Positions 46,145-57,500 of a stretch of DNA of 64,000 nucleotides are shown here, in pieces (the stretch's first letter is position 1; each line of letters opens with the position of its first letter). The notes below the pieces were generated by a model. The model worked only from the letters and a program-made list of their open reading frames with translations, made no database searches and was not told the origin of the DNA. A program made the position numbers and the translations under genes. This DNA is from Haliclona indistincta. Its lineage: Eukaryota > Porifera > Demospongiae > Haplosclerida > Chalinidae. The DNA lies in the NCBI GenBank assembly GCA_964017065.1, contig OZ024787.1, positions 9,323,208 through 9,387,207 of the forward strand, in the 5' to 3' direction.

Positions 46145-49100
46145 AGGGAGGGAGGGAGGGAGGGAGGGAGGGAGGGAGGGAGGGAGGGAGGGAGGGAGGG
46201 AGGGAGGGAGGGGGGAAGGAGAGAGAAAGAGAGGGACGGAGAGAGGGAGAGAGAGAGGGAGAGAGAGAGGGGGGAGGGGAGGGATGAGGGAAGGAGGGAG
46301 AGAAAAAGAGAGGGAGGAAGAGAGGGAGAGAGAGAAAGAGAGAGGAAGAGGGAGAGAGAGAGGAAAGAAAGGTTAAATGACTTTTATTTTTTTTGTGAAA
46401 ATTGTTCGTGTGAGAGTTGTGTTGCAAATATTCTAGTCTAGTAATTTAAATGAAAAGCTATAATTATGTGGGAACCTGTTTCTTGATTGTGACAAAAAAT
46501 AATGTGCAGGAAAGCAATAAAATTGTGATAGTGTGTGGTATGAGTGGTGTTGTATTCTGACCAGTACTAGTGGAGTGAGCACATCATCACAGCTATGGAG
46601 GAGGAAGGTAGCTAGCTCATGATAGACCTGACCACACTGACCACCATCACCAGAAAACCGCTCCTCACACAACCTACAATGACACAATAACCAGCACAGT
46701 GAGTCAAACAATCACATTCTGTCAAAAGAGTAAATTCAAATCACAAGAGAGAAACCTTTTTCTAAAAAGTGATGTCTGAATGTCATGGGTATACTTCACA
46801 AACATGTATCAAAATAATGTTAGCATAGTAAATTATAGTGGACCCAAACCTTTTATAACTACAACAGCTGAAGCATAACATAATTTTTGGTACTTTCATG
46901 TATGTGCATTTGTCCGTAAAAGTAAAACTATTCTTGGTTGTACTCACTGGCACATGTTGTTGAAGGCATTTAGTACTCTTGATAGTAGTCGGTGGGTGTG
47001 GTCAGCATGTGGTGTGTGGGTGTGTCCAGAGGGTGTGGCTGTACTGGTAGCAGCAGTGGTCTCAGTATGATGCAGTAACAGAGCGAGGAGAGGGAGAAGA
47101 GAAGTGAGTGGATAGGAGGAGGGAATATAGTGGGACCTGGAGGATGGAGAGAGGTCAATGATCAGTACATTAGCACAAGATTCTAGATGTGGTCGAAAAC
47201 TTGGAACACAATTGACAGCTCTACTGAGCGGACAATATCTAAGGTACACCAAAACACGCACAGAAGAGGTTACAGAAAGAGGTTACATAAAAATTTGGTC
47301 AAAAAATTTAATAACAGTCTAAAATTACAACATAAAAATTGATAATAAAGATTTAAAGAAGGTAATAACGTAGATCGTATTATTTTCGCTGCCTATTATT
47401 TCACAAATTGGCTGCAAATACATGGTGCTCGCTGAAACAAATTTTGCATTTGAGTGCCAGATCTACAAGTAAACCGAAATGGTAATTTTCGTGAACACAA
47501 AAAAATCATAAAACTTAAGGCTCGTCCGCACTACAGAACTGGTTCAATGCGCATTAGCTAAAGATCGGATCAAAGCGAATCGATCTGCTTACCGCATGTC
47601 CGCACTGGTCGCCATTAGATCGACTTGCTGGTGTCGATCGCGTCATGTGACGTAAGCAACAGCTCCCTAAACAGCCAGAAAACTGGTCTTACCACGTACC
47701 ATCGCTAGTCTGTGTGTTTCGCGCCCTTTCTTCGCCCGAGTGTGGACCAGAGCTTTCTTCTTTAGCGCTGTACTAGCCGCACGTCATGTGTTTGAGACCA
47801 CACCCACATCCAATCCAGTTTCAAGTCACTTCAACGCACCTCCGTAGGTGGATTGGGGCGAATGCGCATTGATTCACATAGATTCAGTTTAGTAAAATTG
47901 ACGTGTAGTGCGGACGGGATTAAATTGGTTTCGAATGCGCATTGAACCGCATTAGAGCCCTAGTGCGGACGAGCCTTTACTGTTCACGAAGTGATCTACA
48001 GTAGTGGTAGTGATGTGTGTACTCACTTGATGATCTCAGCTAGAGTGTTGCTAGCTCCAATGATAGTGTCCAGGTCACTGTCTTCTAGAGCTGTCCTAAC
48101 AGTCTTCATCAAGTGATGGAGTGAGTCTGTACTGAGCACAGGTCTACCTCTACACAACACAGATAATGATGAATGGCATCGTACAACACAACAATTCAGT
48201 GTCTACAATGATGAGATGAGTAACCTGCTCAAGAAGAGTCCAAGAAGATTAAACCTGTAAGAAAAAGGAGTTTGTTTTACCCCACATGAATCTATTCATT
48301 CACCCACACACCCGACTGACTGCTCACTCACCCACTCACTCACCCACTCACCCCACCCGCTCACTAACTCACTCACTCTCTCGCTCACCCATTCACCCAC
48401 CCACCCGCTCACCAACCCATTCACCCGCTCACTCACTCCTCCTTCACTCACTCCCTTCCCTCCCTCACTCACCCAGTGCTAGTTGCTTTGTTGTTCTTGA
48501 CCACTATAGCTACAGACACAGCTTTAGCAATGGAGTCAAACCCTGCAAGAGAGAAGAGACCATCACAGCAACAGTACTAGTAGCCATCTTACCATACACT
48601 GCATGACAGCCGGTGTAGAAGTCTTCAACAGTAGCCATTGAACTGAGGCACTGAAGAACAGCACTGCATCATGGAGGAGCCAGAGGATGATAGACACCAC
48701 ACACACAACACATGACACACCTGACCAGTGTTTGATTATCACTAGATAGTGCCTCAAATAGAAATTCTGTACAGAAGAAACAAAGTACTAGTCAGCATGC
48801 AATCAGACTTAAAACACACAAGCACAAAAAGAAACTCAAATTCAGCTCAAACTGCACTTTTATGTACTGCAGGGCATTGAATTTTGGATATCAAAAATTT
48901 TGCAGATTTGAGTGGAAAATTGACCTCTTGTTTTACGTATGCACAGATAAACCAAAAATCAATATAAAATCACAAATACTCCCTTTCTCTCCACACACAG
49001 CCTCTCACTAGTGCTGACCAGCAATGTCTGCTCTGAGCAGTGCCTGTGTGTAGTGGCTATGATGGATCAGTACCTCAGCTACACACTGTACTCCTGACAA

Positions 49101-49357
49101 CTGAAGCACCTCATCACGACTCAACAACACCTGAACAACACACATGAGAAATACCAAGACAGATGAACATGTGGACAGATATAACTAAAGTGCAGTAGTA
49201 AGTAACTGTGATCTATTTGCTTCAAATGTAGAAGCCGACAAAGAACTCACTCTTTTAAATGCTGATGCAAATGTTGAACCTATAATCAAAAAGAATCAGC
49301 CATGTGACAGTGCTAGTATTACAGAGTGAGTGAGTGAGTGAGTGAGTGTGAAAGAGT

Positions 49358-49430
<73 letters not shown>

Positions 49431-49867
49431 AAGGGAGAGAGAGAGGAGGGAGGGAGGGAGAGAGAGGAAGGGAGAGAGGGAAAGAAGCAATTTAATGTTA
49501 TTCGAATGACCTTTTGCTTCAGTGTTAGTGTCTGCTTGTAGTAAGCATCGTGCATAGACTGGATTCTTCAATAATGCTCTCACTAGACCTGATCAAGAGA
49601 ATACAACAATGAAGAAACCTATTAGCTTGATGCAATGACAGGAATATTGATCAATGCCCTCACCCATGAGGTTGATGGTGAGCTCATGAGATTGTGATGT
49701 AGCCAGACTGACTGATAGACTACGACACATGGTGTGGACCAGAGGGAGAGCAAGCACAGCATCATCCTTCCTCACACACAGCTGTACTAGAATATACACC
49801 ACAGATGCTCTGACAGCTTCATCAGGATAGCTCATACCAGCACCTACTAGGTACTCCACAGACGATA
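42085..49867 (-). CDS. mei1: MEI1-like gene, copy B, internal and 3' exons
   Basis: More than twenty GT-AG exons. From 49867 down to 44682 the phases agree throughout: 49664-49867, 49511-49588, 49251-49279, 49019-49130, 48721-48766, 48593-48642, 48473-48542, 48225-48254, 48027-48143, 46948-47238, 46562-46673, 45949-46081, 45827-45887, 45539-45688, 45167-45295, 44682-44796. Next come 44107-44240 (phase mismatch, so a small exon is probably missing), 43877-43975, 43497-43568, 43373-43445, 43165-43236, further exons to 42330, and 42085-42224. Peptides such as LLRADIAEFLFEALSS, GCHAVYG and GASNTLAEII are MEI1-like (all-helical, armadillo-like; acts in meiotic chromosome breaks in vertebrates). 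Exon 43165-43236 contains TAG at 43208-43210 in the joined frame. The N-terminal exons should lie right of the window. Confidence 0.7.
43235..43297. repeat. (GGGA)n microsatellite next to the TAG-bearing MEI1 exon
   Basis: About fifteen GGGA units lie immediately upstream (minus strand) of the acceptor of exon 43165-43236, forming a CCCT polypyrimidine tract before the splice site. Confidence 0.95.
46084..46370. repeat. (GA)n/(GGGA)n microsatellite, copy B
   Basis: About 53 bases of GA repeats, then about twenty GGGA units, then irregular GA-rich sequence. It is at the same splice-site position as 1581-1692 but nearly three times longer. Confidence 0.95.
47518..47976. mobile_element. TTA-flanked MITE (PIF/Harbinger-like), copy B only
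   Basis: Ends AGGCTCGTCCGCACTA and TAGTGCGGACGAGCCT are perfect inverted copies, 459 bp, flanked by TTA (47515-47517, 47977-47979). At the matching place copy A (about 3894-3902) reads AAACTTACTGTTC with a single TTA: a precise empty site. Inner sequence has repeated AATGCGCATT and GATCG motifs. Confidence 0.92.
48290..48475. repeat. Degenerate (CTCA)n microsatellite, copy B
   Basis: Same intron as 4205-5155 in copy A but without the MITE and with many interruptions. Confidence 0.9.
49325..49482. repeat. (GAGT)n changing to (GT)n and (GA)n, copy B
   Basis: Five or so GAGT units, then about 70 bases of GT dinucleotides with one GC interruption, then GA-rich sequence. Matches 6013-6175. Confidence 0.95.
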
Positions 49868-50430
49868 CTAAAGAGAAGAGAAAGAGTTTGTACACTACAT
49901 GTACTAGAGTTGGATAAAGAATAAAGATAAAGACATACATTTGTATACTGGCCCACAATTTATTCGTACAGACTTGGGACAAAGTTAAACTCATACTACA
50001 TGTACTAGACGTTACAACCTGGTTGATAGAAGCTACAATCAGCAGCTGAGCACATTTGACATTTGAACTGTAATACTACAACTAGGAAGCCAGATTATAT
50101 ATAAGGCAGCAGATTGAAGGAGACTGAAATCTCAGTGGAGTGGGCAAATTCAATCTTTCTATACTGGCCGGCCGGGTCATCCAATACTGCAGCGGCAAAT
50201 ATCAGCCTCACTTCTTCATGGTTTAAGCTAGCACCAGTTAGCCCGTCTCTCTCGCTCGCCCAGCCAGTGCAGCCACGTGTGTTTATCAGGCTCTTGATCT
50301 TCTACACAATCAGGTTGGGCGACACACCCACTACACGAATTCCCAGCTTTCGTCGGTCATAGCCGGTCATAGCTCACTACGCCAGGAACGTTAACATGAG
50401 GAACAAGCCTGGGGATGAGGATTGAGCATA

Positions 50431-53400
50431 ATGGCGAACTCTCTTGGACTATGGAGCGGGCCATCACCAGAGGAACAGGTCATCCAGAACCATCACAATG
50501 ACCTCCAACGAGTGATCATCCATCCACTCGATGTCGCCTCCAAGCTCGTTCAAGAAGGCGTAGTTGATAGAGCTCTGGTCTCTGAAGTCAGTACGCAAGG
50601 AAGGAGTCAACTCCAGAACAGCACCGCCATAATAACAGCAGTCACTGCCTCCATCCACAGTAATCCCGACCAGTTTCAAGTGTTCTTGAGTGTGTTGAAG
50701 GACAGTCCTGAGTCAGCTAATCTGGCATCAAGGATGAGGAATGAACTGAGTGAGTTGTGCAATGCAATAGCTGTGTGAGATAGTAATACTATGTTTTGCA
50801 GGAACACTTAAGCCTGCACCTGGACCAACCGAGAGACTCATAGAGAGAAGAGGTCAGTACAGAAATAGTTACCACATGTACGTTAGCATTATACAGTTTG
50901 CATTAATTTTACTGATTATGATGCACCACAGGATGGTACGCTGTGTCTGCCGAATACAAAAGAGATTTTATTCGTCTTCAAGCCAGCTTTGGCAGAATGT
51001 TTGACAGAATGTGTGACACAGTCAGGTCACAGGTACCAGTAGATGACCTCAAGCGATATCTGTGCCGAACATTCTCTGAGTTTCAAATTCTCCTCCAAGA
51101 TGCTGTCACAACTGATGATGTAATGGAAGCTGTACGCAATGAATCATCACTTACTGACTTTGCCTACTTTCAAGAGATTTCCGATCACTTTAACCTGCAA
51201 CAAGTCAAGCGAAGTATTAGAACTTATCACAGCATACTCGATTCATTCTGTAAACACACTCTTAACAATCACTCGTATGTCAAGTCATTTCGTGAGGACT
51301 ATCTTCGATATATTCTACCCTCTGACAAAATAATCTTTCAACTTGAATGGAAAGCAAAAGACAAGACATTAAAGGATGTTCGAGATGTTTTACGGATGAC
51401 ATTTAAGCAAATGGCAGATCGTGTTCAAATTGTGGTTATTGGAGACGGTAGTGTTGTGGTCGTGTGCTGTGCTCCTCGATGTCTGATGGAGGAGTTAGTG
51501 AGATTTGCATCAGAAAGTGTTCACTTGTTAGCAGAAATGGGTGTGGTCAAACTGACTGTTGGTGGTACTGAAGTGACCATTGAAAAGGTGAACTATCATT
51601 TCTGTACTGTAGACTACATGAGCATATCAAAGCGTGCTCACTAGCACATCACAGCATGAGTATTGGCAGCCAGGATGTGTGATCTTATCAAAGAAACCAC
51701 CGCTATATTTTTGATAGCACTCTTGGGCGCTCTCCCCATTGCTTTGGTATGGGAAAGTGCCGTGCACTATTTTTGATAGCACACTGTGGTTTATTGATAT
51801 CGCACTGCAATTTGCCTGGGCAGTGTGCTGGCAAATGTAACACATGGGCAGTGTCTCAACAGGAAGTATACAATAGGATTAAATTTGCGTTTTTCTGCAA
51901 AAAAGTATTTACGCTAAGATAGTAACTACATTTGTAATTCTGCAGGATAGTAGCTCAAGTCTGAGACTGAGAAATACAATGAGTCAATCATCTAAGTCAC
52001 TGAGAATTACTTCAAGATCAGAACCGGCTCAAGCTACACATGAACAATCAATAGTTGAGATACCTTCATCCCCAATTTCACTTCAAAAGACACCAGAACA
52101 ACCAACAGTTGTACCACCAGTTCAATATTCAACACTACCAATTTCACATTCACAACACGAAACAGTTCAGTTATCATCACAATCACCAGATATCCTATTT
52201 GAAGAGGCTATTTCTGAAGATTTAGGTTTTGACGACACACTTGATTTCGATGATGCACATGAACCATCATCTCCAACTCAAATGGTAGGCACACTATTGT
52301 TACAATCTAGCTAGACATCATAATCGATCACGAAGTCATAAACTTTTCACCTTTAAGGTGGCGGTATACCCGTTTTTATGAATATTAATGAGCGACTTTC
52401 TTTTATCTGCAGATCGTGACAGAGCAACGCTAGCAGCGTGAAACTCGCTCTGATGCATCAATGAGTGTGTCTCAATGTATAATGCAGCTTGAAACGTTGC
52501 ACAATATTCTACACCAAGGAATAATGTAGGAACAATCGACATCGTACGGATACGCATTTTTCTAGCCAAAAATCTCTCCTGACTAACCGTGCAGCAAAGG
52601 TTACCAGCTGAAATTCGACTCTTATAAACCATTTCTAGGTGCAGACGAAGAGTTTTGTTGACCCACGCTGAACGTAGCTGTTCTATGCATCGACAAACAT
52701 GGACGTAACTGCAAAATCAGCCATGATTTAGAATGTAAAAGTGTTTTTCTTAAAATCAGAAAAAGTAAATGCAGAAAACTCTTCGTCTGCACCTAGAAAT
52801 GGTTTATAAGAGTCGAATTTCAGCTGGTAACCTTTGCTGCACGGTTAGTCAGGAGAGATTTTTGGCTAGAAAAATGCGTATCCGTACGATGTCGATTGTT
52901 CCTACATTATTCCTTGGTGTAGAATATTGTGCAACGTTTCAAGCTGCATTATACATTGAGACACACTCATTGATGCATCAGAGCGAGTTTCACGCTGCTA
53001 GCGTTGCTCTGTCACGAGCTACAGATAAAAGAAAGTCGCTCATTAATATTCATAAAAACGGGTATACCGCCACCTTAAATTAGGCATTTAAATTTTCGCT
53101 GCTAGCTTGAACACTCAATGTGTGATATTGCGTGTGTTTACAATTAAAAAATTGATGGCAAAAATATATTTCCTGATCTATTTGGTAGTTGGCATAATGT
53201 GATCATTTGCATAATGATTGAATGTGTATCTGTATCTATAGCAGCAGAGTAGTCTGAGTCACTCATCCAAGACATCAAGTATTGGAAAGAGAACACCTTC
53301 ACGGACAGTATCTTCACACACAGCATCTTCACGGACAGCATCTTCACGTAAGTTGTAGTTGATTTTAATGACACCATGCACGTAGTGTAAATAGTGTTCT

Positions 53401-54528
53401 AATGAACACATACATACCTTGCTGTAGCAGCAGTATAGTATGCTATAGAGTGCCAAAATGCTCGCTTGGGGTCATCATTGCAATTGTGCACTCACTCAGG
53501 CATGCTAATCACATAACACACGTAACTTTGTTTACCGAGTGCACACGGTCAAGACACCTTTCACTGTTCAGATTCTTGTGCTAATCTGGATTTTGTTTCT
53601 TAGTAGCAAGCTAAGTATAGCCGACCTTCTCCTTACAGTTGACTGTTCCATACAGTAATTTTGCTTCACAACTGCGAGTGTGATCATGGATTCCTTTATG
53701 TGGGTATTGTTATGTCTATACTGAGCATGTGCACTACACGTGACACATGCCTAGATAAATAGATCAATACACTGTACATTCCCCGCGCCGTGGGACACAC
53801 ATCACAAAATATCGTGGTGTCGTTAGATTACCTGTACGTTCGTGCTTTGGTTATCTGATCGTGTCGAAGCTGTTTATCGCTCGATCATACAACTGGATCC
53901 ATGGAGCTGCTGTGCTGAGCTTCAGGTAACTCAGTTATTCATTGTATTGCTGCCACTAATTAACCGTAACAACTAGAGGATGGTTTCACTGGTTATACCT
54001 GTTCCTTTCCTTTATGTGCTCCTGATCAAATTGATTCATGTAAAGCGATTGCTTTCTTTTGCAATCAGAAGATGAATTTCTTTTTGATTTATAAGTGCTT
54101 GTAGGTTAGTACATTGTTTTAAACCATAGTATGAATAATTCTCTTTGATGTAATGACCGTTAATGAGGGCTATAAATCGTGTACAGCCCGCACGCGTTTC
54201 AAGATGGCCGCCGCGTTCGAGAATCCACAAACAAACGGCGCTCGGGCTGCCCTGCAGTCTTCCTGCGACGCAAGGTAGCAAGCTAGACGTTAGGCAAGCA
54301 GCGCACTATGGTTTAAAGTAGTTATGTACCTCACAGTCGTTGTTTAAGCATTTAAAGCCCTTGGGCTATGCCCGCGGGCTTTAAATCGCTTGAACACCTC
54401 CTGATCGGTATATAACTACTATGTACATTGAAAAAATCCTGCCTACGCACCTGACACTTACATGTTATTGGGGCGAGCCTGAGCAAGCCCCACATTGATT
54501 GGCACAATGGCCCACGCGGCGGGGAATG

Positions 54529-54585
<57 letters not shown>

Positions 54586-57500
54586 GTCACGGGGTAGCGT
54601 TTGTCCTTTTCAATGTTCCCGAGAACTAGGAAACGCACATTTTAGCACGTGCGCACATAGTAATTGGCGCTTGGTTTCAAACAAGATACCTGGCATTCTG
54701 GCAATGATGCAGATGACTCAGGGACGACAACAACAGAGATCAGAGACACCTGAAAAGCAACAACTTTTACACGACAAGGCCGCTACCAGAAAGCGACGAC
54801 GAGAGTCATCTGTCACGTCGATCAACGTTGAAAGATGACTGGAGCGACAAATGGAATATCAAAGTGCCTACCGTGTTCCTTGCCTAGGCATCATGGGAAC
54901 AAATGTATCTGGAAGATGTGGTCAGTGGGGTTCCTCAGTCTCCTCACTCACTGCAGGCTCTACTGCTATCACACACAAGCTTGTTAGACGTACCTACTGT
55001 TTACTCTGTTGCAGCCTGAGCTACTGCTTTCCGCCGGCGTCTCCACTCAGCAAGAGATAGTTAGAGAAAGTGCACCATATCTGAACATAACTAAACTATT
55101 GAACTGCACTGATTCCAGTCTATTAACCCCATTAGCGCTGTTAAATAACAACAGATAATTTGTACTTCTTTCTGTATGCTGCTGTAAAGTCTAATATAAT
55201 CAACATTTATTGCACAAAAATCTGTGGTAAAACTGGTGTTCACATAATAGACGCAGACTTATCTACTAAAATCTGGCAACATAACCTAGCATGGTGCAAA
55301 TAATTATTTTAAGTTGTACACTAACGAGGCTAAATTACATCAATGCTCAGGCTCGCCCCTGCCATTCCATGAATGTACTAGTTATTATTCATGTATTTCT
55401 GCTACTGTAGCATGGACATGAAACAGAATGCCATATCAGAATGCCTCTGATTATATAATACAGTCAGACTAAATTGTAAATTGCTTCTCTTTACTTTCTA
55501 GCCTTTTGCTCACTTCATAATATGAGGGCATTACAGTGAAACCTGTCTAGGGCGGACACCATTGGGACCAATAAAATTGTCCATTATAGAGAGGATGTCC
55601 TCTGGTCAGGGGTTTATTATTCATAATGTGGGTTATATTTGGGATTCAGTAAGTGTCCATTATAAAGAGGGTGTCCTCTGGAGAGGGGTGTCCGCTAAGA
55701 GGGGCTCAACAAAGACATGTACGGATGATTGTAGTTGATGCTGGCTGAAAACAAACAATAGCATGTATCTTCATTATAGCTGGTTTTAGCTTTATCATGT
55801 GTTTAAGCGCTCTGTATGAGCAAATGACAATTTGCTGATGCTATACCGTACTGCTGTGTTATTAGGCAGATGCACTTACAGTGGAACCCCTCTTAGCGGA
55901 CACCCCTCTCCAGAGGACTCCCTCTCTATAATGGACACTTACTGAATCCCAAATATAACCCACATAATGTATAATAAACCCCTGACCAGAGGACACCCTC
56001 TCTATAATGGATAATTTTGTTGGTCCCAATGGTGCCAGCCTTAGAGAGGTTCCACTTTATATTTCACAGCTGAGAAATATGCGCTTATACGTGAGATGCA
56101 CCTAATAAAGAACTCTTTTTTTTCAATGTAAGTATATTGAAAGCTGCGGCAAAACATGCGGTTAACAAGCGATATGCACCTAATAATGCGCCTGTACAGT
56201 AGATCTATTAAATTTTCGCGTGTATAATTTTCATCGCAATGATGGGCGACGAAAATATTCTAATGCCAAAATTCTACAGTATACTGATTTGTTATTCATG
56301 CACTTTCATGCACTTACTTGTACATGTTTACCATGCTCAAGCGGCCGCATTCTGACCAGTCTGCAGCCGATAACTGTCCTATGCTTGTCAACATGCTTGA
56401 GCCTTGCTTACCAGCTGTCTCCGTCATCCCTAGAGTGCATGCTATGCATTAAACCAAGTCAACGCCATTAACTTACCCTTAATGCTGAGACGCACCCCAG
56501 TGACCGTGCTTTAATGATACCGACACTTTCAATACTTTATTATTATTTTTGGCAAAATGGAAGGTCAGACTGGCATACCCTGGTGATGCTCTGTGAGTAC
56601 TGACTCGACCATAGGCCCCCAGATTGGGAACGCTGGTTCCAATCCAGCTGGCCTATTTGGGACGAGGCTCACAAGGGTACCGCCCAACTTTCTCCAAATA
56701 GAGCGTCGCTGCAGCGTTAGGATGACTAACAAGCAAATTTTGGGGGGGAGTAGGAGGGTTCACAGTGATGGTACAAGCAAGGTACAACAGAAGATAAATG
56801 GGAGGGTCACAGTAATGGTACAAGCAAGGTACAACAGAAGATAAATGGGAGGGTCACAGTAATGGTACAAGCAAGGTACAACAGAAGATAAATGGGAGGG
56901 TCACAGTAATGGTACAAGCAAGGTACAACAGAAGATAAATGGGAGGGTCACAGTAATGGTACAAGCAAGGTACAACAGAAGATAAATGGGAGGATCACAG
57001 TAATGGTACAAGCAAGGTACAACAGAAGATAAATGGGAGGATCACAGTAATGGTACAAGCAAGGTACAACAGAAGATAAATGGGAGGGTCACAGTAATGG
57101 TACAAGCAAGGTACAACAGAAGATAAATGGGAGGATCACAGTAATGGTACAAGCAAGGTACAACAGAAGATAAATGGGAGGGTCACAGTAATGGTACAAG
57201 CAAGGTACAACAGAAGATAAATGGGAGGGTCACAGTAATGGTACAGAGTACAACCGAAGATAAAAGGTGCGAGCAAGTACAGGGGGATAAAAGAGAGAAC
57301 AATGTCTAGTTCCGTATATACAGCTTGTAGGTCCTGCTGCACCACCGTCCCAGCTTTTTGATGACTTTTCCAGGTACTCCTTCTTTTGCTGCAGAAGTAG
57401 CTGCTCCAACCCTGAGGCTGTGGGTGTTAAATTCCTCAGGTAGAAGCCCGGCTAATATGAGAGAAGCTCTCGTAGCATAGCTCTGAAATGACAAACGTAG

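Larger units (their letters stand above)
44471..51660. repeat. Copy B of the duplicated locus (paralogous to about 1-8400)
   Basis: The identity with positions 1-8400 starts at the first base of the window (CATGTATAAATCTGGGAAGG) and continues, in the same orientation, through the MEI1 internal exons and the CARD and middle exons of the CARD-NHL gene. The offset is 44470 at the left and 43464 at the CARD start; differences are MITE insertions and microsatellites. The NHL exons continue the pair at an offset of 49177. Confidence 0.9.

Noticed and set aside
52336..53083. Two nearly identical open frames of about 100 codons on opposite strands
   Set aside because: They are the two arms of the palindromic TTAA element.
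54851..55060. Open frame MEYQSAYRVPCLG
   Set aside because: Short, no family resemblance, and inside a gene's intron with repeat sequence.
56750..57265. CRISPR-like array
   Set aside because: Contiguous 47-bp units with no variable spacers: a minisatellite.
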